From Streptomyces sp. CG 926 (GTDB lineage: Bacteria; Actinomycetota; Actinomycetes; Streptomycetales; Streptomycetaceae), in assembly GCF_003148825.1 (NCBI RefSeq), contig NZ_QGGZ01000016.1:62001-126000 (forward strand): a stretch of DNA of 64,000 nt, in the 5' to 3' direction. The notes below the pieces were generated by a model that saw only the letters and a program-made list of their open reading frames with translations, made no database searches and was not told the origin of the DNA. The translations under genes and the position numbers were made by a program. Each line of letters opens with the position of its first letter. The stretch's first letter is position 1. Below are positions 1-11,900 of this stretch, in pieces.

Positions 1-767
1 AGCCCCGCCTGCCGCCGGTAGTGCCACAGGGCCTTCAGCGTGCCGCGCGTGCTGTCGTCGTGGGCCTCCTCGCCCGGCGCCGATGCCGTCTCCTCCTTGA
101 AGGCGTCCGTCTCCTGGAGCCGGCGCCGCAGCCAGAAGACGACCACCGCGAACAACGCCCCGACGAGGAACGGGATCCGCCAGCCCCAGCTCTCCAACTG
201 AGCCGTCGTCAGGGTGTGCTGAAGGGTGATCAGGATGCCCAGGCCGAGCAGCTGGCCGCAGGTCATCGAGACGTACTGGAAGGACGAGCCCAGGCCGCGC
301 CGGTTTCGGGCCGACGCCTCGGTCAGGTAGGTGGCGCTGGCCGCGTACTCGCCGCCGATGCTCATCCCCTGGAGCAGCCGCGCGAGCAGCAGAACCAAGG
401 CGCCGAAGTACCCGGCCTGCCCGTAGGTCGGGGCGACGGCGATCAGCAGGGCGGCCACCGACATCATGGTGACGGTGAGGGTGAGCGCGCTCTTGCGCCC
501 GTGCCGGTCGGCTGCGCGCCCCAGGATCCACCCGCCGACGGGACGCATCAGGAAGCCGACGGCGAAGATACCGGCCGTGTTCATCAGCTGGGTGGTGGGG
601 TTGTCGCCGGGGAAGAAGGAATCGGCGAAGTAGATCGCGAAGCTGGCGTAGACGAACCAGTCGTACCACTCGACGAGATTGCCGAGCGAGCCGCCGACCA
701 GGGCCAGACGGCGCTTCCTGCGCTTGTCCCCGGGCGGCGACGCGGGCATGACGACGGACGAGGACAT
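1..767 (-). CDS. MFS transporter, metabolite:H+ symporter type (3' end outside window)
   Basis: The first 255 codons are present, starting from ATG at 767; the gene runs off the left edge. The product is an inner-membrane secondary transporter. The opening matches the metabolite:H+ symporter (alpha-ketoglutarate/proline/shikimate permease) branch of the MFS: GNLVEWYDWFVYASFA in the first helix, the loop signature GRAADRHGRK after helix 2, and the branch-typical RLLQGMSIGGEYA segment. Hydrophobic helices alternate with short charged loops throughout. The gene is divergent from the phytase gene. The substrate cannot be read from this part; dicarboxylates, amino acids or betaines are all possible in this branch. 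Confidence 0.9.
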   Translation of the reverse strand, partial: MSSSVVMPASPPGDKRRKRRLALVGGSLGNLVEWYDWFVYASFAIYFADSFFPGDNPTTQLMNTAGIFAVGFLMRPVGGWILGRAADRHGRKSALTLTVTMMSVAALLIAVAPTYGQAGYFGALVLLLARLLQGMSIGGEYAASATYLTEASARNRRGLGSSFQYVSMTCGQLLGLGILITLQHTLTTAQLESWGWRIPFLVGALFAVVVFWLRRRLQETDAFKEETASAPGEEAHDDSTRGTLKALWHYRRQAG

Positions 768-1103
768 GGCGGCTCCAGAGAGAAGTCCCTGATGAGGGAC
801 GGCAGAACTGCCCCGGCGATGGGGGAGTGTCCAGAGCATGCGGCGGCCGTTGTACCCGGACAAGGTCCGCCACGCAGATCTAACGTTCCGCTAAGGAAGC
901 TCCTGGGGAGGCCTCGGGGCCGCCGGATTTCACCATTCAGTCATGCGCACGTCATGCCTGCTCCATGGCCGTCACCCGAACGTGGCCCACGGTGGGGGCG
1001 GCCCGTCGCGGGACGCCGGCAGATCCCGGGGTTCCCCGGGCCCCTTGGAGGACCCCGGCGCACCACCCGGCCGGCCCCACCCAGTACCCCAACAGGAGGC
1101 AAG
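768..1103. other. Divergent intergenic region, transporter / phytase
   Basis: These 336 bp hold the promoters for both flanking genes. I see two short perfect stem-loops, GGCAG-AA-CTGCC (801-812) and CGGAC-AAG-GTCCG (857-869), and the phytase ribosome binding site AGGAGG at 1094-1099. No clear -35/-10 pair and no convincing PHO box was found. Confidence 0.5.
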
Positions 1104-2447
1104 ATGCGCGTGATCCCGAGCAGGCGGACCCCGATCGTGGCCGTCGCGGCCATGGTGGCCCTGGGGGCCGTCGCCGGACCGGCGCACGCCCACGCGGACC
1201 ACGGCGGCACCGCACCCTCGCTGCCGCGGGTGACGGCCTCCGTCGAGACGCCCTCCCTCTTCGACGACGAGGCCGGCGGCAACGCGAACGCCGACGACCC
1301 GGCGATCTGGCGCAACGCCGCTAACCCCGACGCCAGCCTGGTCATCGCCACCGCCAAGGAAGGCGGCCTGCGCGTCTACGACCTGGACGGACGCCAGGTG
1401 CAGTCCCTGCCCGCGCCCGCGCCGCCGAGGGACGGCGACAAGCCCGGACGCTTCAACAACGTCGACCTGATCAGCGGACTGCGCTTCCCGGACGGCCGTC
1501 ACGACGTCGCCGTCGTCTCCGACCGCGGCCGTGACCAGCTGCGCGTCTACCGGATCGACCCGAAGCGGCCCACCGCCCCGCTGGTCGACGTCACCGACGA
1601 GACGGCCGCCCCACAGGTCTTCTCCAGCGGCCAGGACGAGGTCAACGACCAGCGGACCGCCTACGGCCTGGCCGCGTACACCGACCGCCGCAGCGGCCGC
1701 TCGTACGCGGTCACCAGCCGGCGCCACGCCACCGACCTCGCGCTGGCCGAACTGCGGCCGAACGCCCAGGGCAAGGTCGGCTACCGCACCGTCCGCACCA
1801 CCTCCCTGCCCGCCACCTTCACCCTGCCGAACGGCAAGACCTGGACCCCGTGCGGCGAACCGGGCGAGCGGCCCCAGGTCGAGGGCATGGTCGTCGACCC
1901 CGACACCGGAGACCTCTACGCGGGTCAGGAGGACGTCGGCATCTGGAAGCTCGACGCCGACCTGCGTTCCCCCGCCCGCCTCGTCGAGAAGGTCCGCTCC
2001 TTCGGCGTGCCCGGCACCTGGAACCCCGGGACCGAGGAGTGCGACGCGGGCGTCGACCCCGGCTTCGGCGGCCGGCACGTCTCCGCCGACGTCGAGGGCC
2101 TGACCATCTGGCGCGACCCGAAGCAGCCCGGCCGCCGCGGCTACCTGCTCGCCTCCAGCCAGGGTGACGACACCTTCGCCGTCTTCGACCGCGAGCACGG
2201 CAACGCCTACGTCAGCGGGTTCCGCATCGGTGACGCCGCGAAGCCCGGGTCGCCGGACGGCTCGCAGGAGTGCGACGGCGCCGCCGTCACGACCGCCCCG
2301 CTGGGCAAGAGGTTCCCCGACGGCCTGCTGGTCGTCCAGGACGGCCACAACACCCCCGCGACCACCGGAGCCGACGGCGAAGCCCGCACCGACACCGACT
2401 TCAAGTTCGTCGACCTCGGCCTCCTGAAGCGGGCCGCCCACCTCTGA
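1104..2447 (+). CDS. Secreted beta-propeller phytase (3-phytase family)
   Basis: A 447-residue extracellular enzyme expected to release phosphate from phytate with bound calcium. The start is ATG at 1104, four bases after AGGAGG. Residues 1-30 form a Sec signal peptide (basic start, hydrophobic core, Ala-x-Ala at AHA). The mature part has the family's acidic hallmark ADDPAIW (about residue 61) and repeated blade motifs with many Asp/Glu likely to bind Ca2+: NNVDL, DRGRDQLRVY, VEGMVVDPDTGDLY and DTDFKFVDL near the C-terminus. Length fits the family. It stands alone between divergent and same-strand genes, so it is probably monocistronic. Family assignment is firm; activity on phytate itself is inferred. 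Confidence 0.93.
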   Translation: MRVIPSRRTPIVAVAAMVALGAVAGPAHAHADHGGTAPSLPRVTASVETPSLFDDEAGGNANADDPAIWRNAANPDASLVIATAKEGGLRVYDLDGRQVQSLPAPAPPRDGDKPGRFNNVDLISGLRFPDGRHDVAVVSDRGRDQLRVYRIDPKRPTAPLVDVTDETAAPQVFSSGQDEVNDQRTAYGLAAYTDRRSGRSYAVTSRRHATDLALAELRPNAQGKVGYRTVRTTSLPATFTLPNGKTWTPCGEPGERPQVEGMVVDPDTGDLYAGQEDVGIWKLDADLRSPARLVEKVRSFGVPGTWNPGTEECDAGVDPGFGGRHVSADVEGLTIWRDPKQPGRRGYLLASSQGDDTFAVFDREHGNAYVSGFRIGDAAKPGSPDGSQECDGAAVTTAPLGKRFPDGLLVVQDGHNTPATTGADGEARTDTDFKFVDLGLLKRAAHL

Positions 2448-2531
2448 ACCCGCCACCGGGGACCGTGACCTGGGCGGAACCGCATTCGCCCAGGTCGATA
2501 GGATCGCCACCGCATACGACGGAAGGCGATC

Positions 2532-3359
2532 ATGGCGGACAGTCCCCTCAGGCCCAGCTCGTTGATCAACACGGTCTACGGGGCGTTCCTGCGACGCCTC
2601 GGAGGCTGGATCTCGGTCGCCGACCTGATCACCCTGATGTCCGAGCTGGACGTGGACGCCCCGGCGGCGCGTTCGGCGATCTCCCGGCTCAAGAAGAAGG
2701 GCGTCCTCGAACCGGAACGTCGGGGCGCCACCGGGTACCGGCTCAGCCCGGGCGCGCAGCCCGTCTTCGACGAGGGCGACCGGCGCATCTTCGGCAGCCT
2801 GGAACCGGCGAAGCTGAGCGACGGCTGGGCCATGGCCGTCTTCTCCGTACCGGAGTCGGAGCGTTCCCACCGCTACCAGCTGCGCACCCGGCTGACCTGG
2901 CTGGGCTTCGGGAACATCGCCCCGGGCGTCTGGCTGGCGCCCGGCCGCCTCCTCGCGGACGCCCGCGACATGCTCGTCCGGCTCGGGCTCAGCGAGTACG
3001 TGCACCTGTTCGCCGCCGAGTACGCGGCCTTCAGCGACCTGCCCGGCACGGTCAGCTCCTGGTGGGACTTCCCGGCGATCGAGGAGCAGTACGCCGGCTT
3101 CACCGAGGCCTACGCCCCCGTCGCCGCACGCCTCGCCGAACGGCCCACCATCGACGGCGCCGAGGCCTTCCGCCACTACGTCCCGATGCTCACCCAGTGG
3201 CGCCGCCTGCCCTACCTCGACCCCGGACTGCCCGCCGAACTGCTCCCGGCGGACTGGAACGCGGTCGCCGCCCGACAGATCTTCCAGCAGTTGAACGAGG
3301 TGCTCGCCCCGCCCAGCCTGCGCCACGTACGGGAGGTCACGGGCCTGACCGAGGCCTGA
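2532..3359 (+). CDS. PaaX-family transcriptional regulator
   Basis: A 275-residue DNA-binding regulator of the PaaX type. The N-terminal third is a winged helix (LINTVYGAFLRRLGGWISVADLI through SAISRLKKKGVL, residues 12-60). The central region (VFSVPESERSHRYQLRTRLTWLGFGNIAPGVWLAP) and C-terminal region match the PaaX central and C-terminal domains. The start is ATG at 2532 with GGAAGG a few bases upstream. PaaX itself represses phenylacetate degradation genes and responds to phenylacetyl-CoA, but no such genes are nearby. The target and ligand are therefore unknown. Confidence 0.9.
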   Translation: MADSPLRPSSLINTVYGAFLRRLGGWISVADLITLMSELDVDAPAARSAISRLKKKGVLEPERRGATGYRLSPGAQPVFDEGDRRIFGSLEPAKLSDGWAMAVFSVPESERSHRYQLRTRLTWLGFGNIAPGVWLAPGRLLADARDMLVRLGLSEYVHLFAAEYAAFSDLPGTVSSWWDFPAIEEQYAGFTEAYAPVAARLAERPTIDGAEAFRHYVPMLTQWRRLPYLDPGLPAELLPADWNAVAARQIFQQLNEVLAPPSLRHVREVTGLTEA

Positions 3360-3450
3360 GGCCGCACCACCGGGCGGGTGAGCCGGCCGGGTCGGCCGAC
3401 ACCGGCCGAGGGTGCGTGCCCTGGGGGAGCCCGGGCGCGAGGATGCGGTC

Positions 3451-3876
3451 ATGGCCGACACCTTCGTTTCACGCACCATCGACGTGACGACCGGGGACCG
3501 GGAGACCGTCCATGACCTCACCGACGCCTGCGCGTCGTTCCTCGGGGAGGTGGCGCGGGGCCGGAGCGGACTGCTCAACATCTTCACGCCGCACGCGACC
3601 GCCGGGCTCGCCGTCATCGAGACGGGCGCGGGCAGCGACGACGATCTCCTGAAGGCCCTTGCGTCCCTGCTGCCGGCCGACGACCGCTGGCGGCACCGGC
3701 ACGGCTCTCCCGGCCACGGCCGGGACCACGTACTTCCCGCGATCGTCCCGCCCCACGCGACACTGCCCGTGATCGACGGACTGCTGGAGCTCGGAACCTG
3801 GCAGTCCGTCACCCTCGTGGACACCAACCGCGACAACCCCCGACGTCAGGTCCGCTTGACGTTCCTCGGCTGCTGA
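3451..3876 (+). CDS. YjbQ / UPF0047 family protein
   Basis: A 141-residue soluble protein of the YjbQ family, annotated in some genomes as secondary thiamine-phosphate synthase; the physiological role is unsettled. It carries the family's hallmarks: IFTPHATAGLAVIE (about residues 48-61), the metal-site run RHRHGSPGHGRDH (about 82-94) and the C-terminal VTLVDTNRDNPRRQV. The start at 3451 is chosen because homology begins there; only a few unrelated codons lie upstream in frame. An A/T-containing hexamer (GAGGAT, 3439-3444) six bases before the ATG could be a -10 for a leaderless transcript. It sits alone between the PaaX and hydrolase genes. Confidence 0.9.
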   Translation: MADTFVSRTIDVTTGDRETVHDLTDACASFLGEVARGRSGLLNIFTPHATAGLAVIETGAGSDDDLLKALASLLPADDRWRHRHGSPGHGRDHVLPAIVPPHATLPVIDGLLELGTWQSVTLVDTNRDNPRRQVRLTFLGC

Positions 3877-4014
3877 CCCTGTTGGCCTGATGGCGTATCC
3901 GCCACCAGCGCCCGGGGCCGAGGGGCTGCGACTCCCGGTCCGGCAATGCCGGGCCCGCGGGCCCTCGTGCCGGATGATCGGGGGAGGGGCGCCGACGAGG
4001 GACCCGGAGAGCCG

Positions 4015-4977
4015 ATGCGACACCGGAGTGCGCTGCTGTGCGTCCTTCTGACGGCGGCTCTGCCGGCGGCCGTTCCCGGGTGCGGAGGTCCTTCCGCCCT
4101 GCACGGCACACCGCCCGCGCCCTCATCCGTACCGGCCACCGGCGACTTCTCCGGCCAGGTCGAGGTGGGCGGCGGCCGGAAGATCTACCTGAGCTGCAAG
4201 GGCAGCGGCAGCCCCACCGTCATCCTGGAATCCGGGCTGCACGACTCCTCCGACACCTGGACCATCACGGACACCCGGCCGCCCGTACCGAAGGCCCCGG
4301 CGGTGTTCCCCGGCGTCGCGGCCTTCACCCGGGTCTGCGTCTACGACCGGCCCGGGACCGTCCGGTACACCGAGCCGCCGGCGCTCACCACCCGCAGCAC
4401 TCCCCTCGACGGCATCCGCACCCTCACCGCGATGGCCGACGACCTCGACAAGCTGCTGACATCCGCACGGGTGCCGGGCCCCTACGTGCTGGTCGGCCAC
4501 TCCTTCGGCGGGATGATCACCCGGCTCTACGCCCAGCGGCACCCCCGCAAGACCGCGGGGCTGGTCTTCGTCGACGCGTTCGGTACGGACATCCGCGCCC
4601 TCTTCGGCACGCGCTGGGCCGCGTACCGCGCGCTGTTGAACAGGCCCGGCACCCCCTTCGACACGCGACCCGCGTTCGAGAGGGTGGACATCGACGGCGC
4701 GATCGACTCCGTCACCACCGCGCCGCCCCTGCCGGCGGTACCCATGGCCGTGCTCAGCAAGACGGAACCGTTCGCCGCCGCGCCCGGAACCCCGAAGGAC
4801 CTCCTTGACACCCTGGAGCGGGCCTGGCCCCAGGTCCAGCAGAAGCTGGTCGAGCTGGGGAACCAGACCCCGCAGTTCCTGGCCACCGGGAGCGACCACT
4901 ACGTACAGGTGCACGACCCCGACCTGACGATCGACGCCGTCCGGCTCGTCGTGGGCCGCGTCCACGCGAAGCAGTAG
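4015..4977 (+). CDS. Alpha/beta hydrolase, probable lipoprotein
   Basis: A 320-residue alpha/beta hydrolase. The N-terminus has a basic start, a hydrophobic core and VPGC at about residues 14-17, which resembles a lipobox, so it is probably anchored outside the membrane. The nucleophile elbow is VGHSFGG with Ser163. The other catalytic residues are likely Asp in VFVDAFG or a later Asp, and the His in GSDHYVQVHDP. An upstream segment (ILESGLHDSSDTW) forms the oxyanion region. The start ATG at 4015 follows GGAG (4006-4009). The substrate is unknown; an esterase or lipase-like role is the family default. Confidence 0.85.
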   Translation: MRHRSALLCVLLTAALPAAVPGCGGPSALHGTPPAPSSVPATGDFSGQVEVGGGRKIYLSCKGSGSPTVILESGLHDSSDTWTITDTRPPVPKAPAVFPGVAAFTRVCVYDRPGTVRYTEPPALTTRSTPLDGIRTLTAMADDLDKLLTSARVPGPYVLVGHSFGGMITRLYAQRHPRKTAGLVFVDAFGTDIRALFGTRWAAYRALLNRPGTPFDTRPAFERVDIDGAIDSVTTAPPLPAVPMAVLSKTEPFAAAPGTPKDLLDTLERAWPQVQQKLVELGNQTPQFLATGSDHYVQVHDPDLTIDAVRLVVGRVHAKQ

Positions 4978-5000
4978 ACCGGGCTCCCGGTGCGGGACGT

Positions 5001-5028
5001 CCGGGCCGGCCGCGCGCGGCCGGCCCGG
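5001..5028. terminator. Perfect 28-bp palindrome, likely bidirectional terminator
   Basis: A perfect inverted repeat with 14-bp arms (CCGGGCCGGCCGCG and its complement) lies in the 60-bp gap between the convergent hydrolase and katG genes. No T-run follows on either strand, which is usual for high-GC actinobacterial terminators. Confidence 0.7.
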
Positions 5029-5037
5029 AGCTCAGGA

Positions 5038-7293
<2,256 letters not shown>

Positions 7294-7310
7294 TCACGGT
7301 GTTCAGGAAC

Positions 7311-7340
7311 TGAATGCGACTGATTGCGACCGATTGCGAT
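7311..7340. promoter_or_regulatory. Three tandem 10-bp repeats upstream of katG
   Basis: On the + strand TGAATGCGAC, TGATTGCGAC and CGATTGCGAT follow each other without a gap. The spacing is one helical turn, so a protein could bind the same DNA face three times. The position 42-71 bp before the katG start fits an operator or activator site. Assignment to the adjacent Fur-family protein is inference. Confidence 0.5.
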
Positions 7341-7535
7341 GGAACAGCCGGGGCGCGGGGCCCCGAGCGCATGGACTCGGCGTCGTCGATCGCCACGAAG
7401 CCGAGGTGTCACCGTCCCGGACGGTTGCGAGAAGTGGGACGCCGGCGGCGGGTGTGCGCGGGTCGGCGCCGAGCAGCGCCCCGGCGGTGATCCGTCGCGT
7501 CTTCGTCACCTGCCGCTCCGGAGTCTTCCTGTCTC

Positions 7536-7564
7536 TTGGCTATCTACGAAACCGATCCTACGAT
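7536..7564 (+). promoter_or_regulatory. Candidate promoter of the Fur-family gene
   Basis: TTGGCT (7536-7541) and TACGAT (7559-7564) are separated by 17 bp, matching a SigA/HrdB-type promoter. Transcription would begin near 7571, leaving a leader of about 100 bases. It lies in the 401-bp katG/fur intergenic region; the rest of that region shows nothing else I can name. Confidence 0.5.
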
Positions 7565-7670
7565 GGACGGAATCCAAGTCAAGAAGGACACCAGGTCCAC
7601 ATTCGTTCGGATCCCGGATGTCGGCCGACAACCTTCGGAGCACCCGTCGAAGCTGAAGAGGTGGGCCCAT

Positions 7671-8081
7671 ATGAGTGACCTGCTGGGGCGTTTGCGCGGG
7701 CGTGGCTGGCGGATGACCTCGCAGCGGCGCGTGGTCGCGGAGGTCCTGGACGGTGACCACGTGCACCTCACGGCGGACGAGGTGCACGCCCGTGCGGCGC
7801 GGCGGTTGCCGGAGATCTCCCGGGCGACCGTCTACAACGCGCTGGGCGAACTGGTCGCCCTCGGCGAGGTCGTCGAGGTGAACACCGACGGCCGGGCCAA
7901 GCGCTACGACCCCAACGCGCATCACCCGCACCAGCACCTGGTGTGCTCCGCCTGCGGACTCATCCGTGACGTCCACCCGACGGACGACCCGCTGGCCGGC
8001 CTCCCGGCGGACGAGCGCTTCGGATTCGCCGTGTCCGGGGTCGAGGTCACCTACCGGGGCCTGTGCCCGGACTGCGCGTAG
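7671..8081 (+). CDS. Fur-family (FurA/CatR-like) metal-dependent or peroxide-sensing repressor
   Basis: A 136-residue Fur-family repressor. The winged helix covers residues 1-80 (LRGRGWRMTSQRRVVAEVL, RATVYNALGELVALGEV). The metal-binding half has the His-rich HHPHQHLVC run and two CxxC pairs (CSAC and CPDC), typical of a structural zinc site. The start is ATG at 7671 with AGAGG upstream. A longer frame upstream is rejected because it covers the likely promoter. Divergence from katG points to peroxide control of the catalase-peroxidase, as for CatR/FurA/FurS proteins of Streptomyces. Which of those it matches best cannot be decided by eye. Confidence 0.9.
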   Translation: MSDLLGRLRGRGWRMTSQRRVVAEVLDGDHVHLTADEVHARAARRLPEISRATVYNALGELVALGEVVEVNTDGRAKRYDPNAHHPHQHLVCSACGLIRDVHPTDDPLAGLPADERFGFAVSGVEVTYRGLCPDCA

Positions 8082-8141
8082 CGCACCCGCCGGATACTTC
8101 CCGCCCGACGCCCGACGCCCGCCCGCGCCCCTGCCCGTGCC

Positions 8142-8705
8142 CTATCCCTGTCCTTCCTGCTCCACCTCGTCCACGTGCCGGGCGCCGCGCCAGGCCGCCT
8201 CGAACTCCTCCTCGCCGATCTCCATGCCCACCAGTTCGGGGTCGAAGAGGTCGAAGAGCGGCGGGTTGAAGGCCCAGTCGTCCGGATCGCTGCGCACACC
8301 GCGGCCGTCCGGGCCCCGTTCGACCTGACGCAGCCTGCGACCGTCGGACCCGACCTCCAGCAGGTACAGGGTCCGGCCCTCGCCGTCCTCCTCGTCCCAG
8401 GAGCGCCGCAGCCACACGATCTCCCGGTCGGCGAGCGCCCCGAAGCCGTCCAGGCCGCGCTGGGCCTCCCGCAGGGCCCGCAGGTCCGCCAACCCGGCGG
8501 GCGTGCTCGCCCCGTCGACCCGGACCTCCTCCAGATCCCAGCCCTCGGCCTCCGCGACCGTCTCCTGGGTCTCGACGACCTCCACCTCCGCGAACGTCTC
8601 GCGCACCTCCCGTACCGATCGCGCGTGGACCCACCACCACAGGCCGCCCATGCCGTAGTCGTGGAGCACGAGAAAGCGCTGCGTGGGCGCAAAGTGATCC
8701 TTCAT
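8142..8705 (-). CDS. Conserved hypothetical protein
   Basis: A 187-residue soluble acidic protein with no signal peptide, membrane helix or catalytic motif I recognise. Notable stretches are the aromatic N-terminus (LHDYGMGGLWWWVHARS), a Glu-rich helix (REVRETFAEVEVVETQETVAEAEG) and a Trp/Asp-rich C-terminal half (DDWAFNPPLFDLFDPELVGMEI). It reads like a small cytoplasmic protein of the kind widespread in Streptomyces. It is convergent with the Fur-family gene and divergent from the pls-like gene. Coding is supported by codon bias and a clean ATG at 8705. The function is unknown. Confidence 0.75.
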   Translation of the reverse strand: MKDHFAPTQRFLVLHDYGMGGLWWWVHARSVREVRETFAEVEVVETQETVAEAEGWDLEEVRVDGASTPAGLADLRALREAQRGLDGFGALADREIVWLRRSWDEEDGEGRTLYLLEVGSDGRRLRQVERGPDGRGVRSDPDDWAFNPPLFDLFDPELVGMEIGEEEFEAAWRGARHVDEVEQEGQG

Positions 8706-8952
8706 ATCGGCCGACGATAGGCGAGCCGCCGATCACGGTCCGTGCCGCCCCGGCAACGGCCCGACGGTCTGAATTCCCCCTTGCAGCGTGGCGCTAATAC
8801 CGTCTCTTACCGGCCATGCGCAAGGCTTCAACAAGAAAATCCTTGATGGCGCACTAGACTGGTGGGTTGTTTGGCGCTGGGCCGGAACAACCTGGGCAGA
8901 CCCGGGCTCCGCCGGCGACCCGGATGCTGCCGGGAACGAGACGCGAGGGCCG

Positions 8953-11900
8953 ATGGCAGTCACACCTGAGCACGGTGAACTCACTCTGCTCGACGACGGG
9001 GAGACGCTGGAGGAGTCCGGCAAGTCCGCCCGGTTCACCTCGGGGCCCGCCGCCCCCACCCGCACCCTCGTCGACATCTTCGAGGCCACCGTACGGACCT
9101 ACCCCGACGAGCTCGCCCTCGACGACGGAACCACCCGATTGACCTACCGGGCACTCGCCGTCGAGGTCGAACGCCGGCGCCGGGCCCTCGCGGCCGCCGG
9201 GGTAGGACTCGGCGACCGGGTCGGCGTCCGCGTGCCGTCCGGGACCAACGAGCTGTACGTGGCCGTCCTCGCGGTCCTCGCCGCCGGCGCCGCCTACGTA
9301 CCCGTCGACGCCGAGGACCCGGACGAGCGGGCCGACCTGGTCTTCGGCGAGGCCGGGGTCCGCGCCGTCCTCGGCGGCGGGCAGCGCATCCACCCCGGCC
9401 GCACCCCGGAGCCCGGCGCCCGCGCGGCCGCCTCCCGCCCCGGCCCCGAGCACGACGCGTGGATCATCTTCACCTCCGGCTCCACCGGCAAGCCCAAGGG
9501 CGTCGCCGTCAGCCACCGCAGCGCCGCCGCCTTCGTGGACGCCGAAGCCGCGCTGTTCCTCACCGAGGAGCCCATCGGCCCCGGCGACCGCGTCATGGCC
9601 GGACTGTCCGTCGCCTTCGACGCCTCCTGCGAGGAGATGTGGCTGGCCTGGCGCTACGGCGCCTGCCTCGTGCCCGTGCCCCGCTCCCAGGTCCGCAGCG
9701 GCGCCGACCTCGGCCCCTGGCTCGTGGAGCAGGAGATCACCGTGGTCTCCACCGTGCCGACCCTGGCCGCGCTCTGGGAGCCCGAGGCGCTCAACGAGGT
9801 CCGACTCCTGATCTTCGGCGGTGAGGCCTGCCCGCCCGAGCTCACCCAGCGCCTGGTCACCGAAGGCCGCGAGGTCTGGAACACCTACGGCCCCACCGAG
9901 GCCACCGTCGTCGCCTGCGCCGCCCTGCTGACCGGCGAGGAGCCGATCCGGATCGGCCTCCCGTTGAACGGCTGGGAACTGGCCGTCGTCGACGAGTCCG
10001 GCGAACCGGTGGCCATGGGCGGCAGCGGCCAGCTCGTGATCGGCGGGGTGGGCCTCGCCCGCTATCTGGACCCCGACAAGGACGCCGAGAAGTACGCCCC
10101 GCTCGAGACCCTCGGCTGGCAGCGCGCCTACCGCAGCGGCGACCTCGTACGCGCCGAACCGGAAGGCCTCGTCTTCCTCGGCCGCGCCGACGAGCAGATC
10201 AAGCTCGGCGGCCGCCGGATCGAGCTCGGTGAGGTGGACGCCGCGCTCCAGGCGCTGCCCGGCGTCGCGGGCGCGGCCGCCGCCGTCCGCACCGCGCGCA
10301 GCGGCAACCAGCTGCTCGTCGGCTACCTCGTCACCCAGGACGGCTGGGACCACGCGGCTGCCGTGACCCGGCTGCGCGCCGAGCTGCCCGCCGCGCTCGT
10401 ACCGCTGCTCGCACCCGTCGCCGAGCTGCCCACCCGCACCTCCGGCAAGGTCGACCGGGCCGCACTGCCGTGGCCGCTGCCCGACCTGGAGACCTCCGGC
10501 CCCACCGAGCAGCTCTACGGGACCGAGGCCTGGCTCGCCGAGCAGTGGAGCGAAACCCTCGGCGTCACCGTCGCCGGCGCCACCGACGACTTCTTCGCCA
10601 TCGGCGGCGGCAGCCTCGCCGCCGCCCAGCTCACCACCCGGCTGCGCACCCGCTACCCGAGCGCGGCCGTCCTCGACATCTACCAGCAGCCCACCCTGCG
10701 CAAGCTGGCCCGGCACCTGGAGAAGTCCGCCCAGGGCGACGGCGCGGCCCGCACCGTCGCACCGGTGCCGCTGCGTTCCCAGGTGGCCCAGTCGCTGCTG
10801 CTGATCCCGCTCTTCACCCTGGTGGGACTGCGTTGGACGGTCGCCCTGCTCGCCCTGGGCAACGTACTGCACCACTTCGGGCCCTTCCCGTGGGCGCCGA
10901 CCGCCTCGTGGTGGCTCGTCGCCGCCGGAGCGCTGCTGCTCCACAGCCCGCCCGGCCGGCTCGCGATCGCCGCCGGCGGAGCCCGCCTCCTGCTGCGCGG
11001 CGTGCACGCCGGACGCCACCCGCGAGGCGGAAGCGTCCACCTGCGGCTCTGGACCGCCGAACGGCTCGCCGAATGCGCCGGCGCCACCTCCCTCACCGGT
11101 TCCTGGCTGGAACGCTACGGCCGGGCCCTCGGTGCCAAGATCGGCCCCGAGGTGGACCTGCACTCCCTGCCCCCGGTCACGGGCATGCTCAAACTCGGCC
11201 GAGGCTGCGCCGTGGAATCCGAGGTGGACCTCTGCGGCCACTGGCTGGACGGGGACCACCTGGAGATCGGCGCGATCAAGGTCGGCGCGGGCGCGGTGGT
11301 CGGCACCCGCAGCATCCTCTTCCCCGGCGCGCGGGTCGGAAAGCGCGCCGAGGTGGCCCCCGGCTCCGCCGTCGTCGGACAGATCCCGACCGGCCAGCGC
11401 TGGGCCGGCGCACCCGCCGGGAAACTCGGCAAGGCCAAGCACAACTGGCCCACGGAACGCCCGCCGCGCGGGCTCCCCTGGCGGGCCGCTTACGGAGCGG
11501 CCGGCTTCGGCCTCACGGCCCTGCCCGTGCTCGCCGCACTGCCCGCCCTGCTCGTCGTCAGCCGCTTCGTCCCCGCCGACGCCGGGCTCACCGAAGCACT
11601 GCGCGGAGCGCTGCTCGCCGTGGTGCCCGCGGCGCTCGCCTACGGGTTCGCGTACGCGGGCCTGCTGCTGGTCTCCGTACGCCTGCTCAGCCTGGGCCTG
11701 CGGACCGGCACCCATCCGACGCACAGCAGGATCGGCTGGCAGGCCTGGACGGTCACCCAGCTGATGGACCTGTCCCGCGAGACGCTCTTCCCGCTGTACG
11801 CCGGACTGATCACCCCGGTCTGGCTACGGCTGCTCGGCATGAAGATCGGCCGGGGCGCCGAGGTGTCCACCGTGCTCGCCCTGCCCAGCCTCACCACCGT

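Noticed and set aside
925-955. PHO box upstream of the phytase gene
   Set aside because: Only one loose TTCACC-like unit is present; a functional box needs two or more direct repeat units.
972-3836. Very long open frames on the minus strand opposite the phytase and PaaX genes (and similar ones elsewhere)
   Set aside because: They mirror real genes, have Gly/Arg/Ala/Pro-rich sequence without domains and no start signals; long antisense frames are expected in DNA with this GC bias.
7536-7670. Longer start for the Fur-family gene
   Set aside because: It would include the -35 and -10 elements, and the winged-helix domain begins right at the ATG at 7671.
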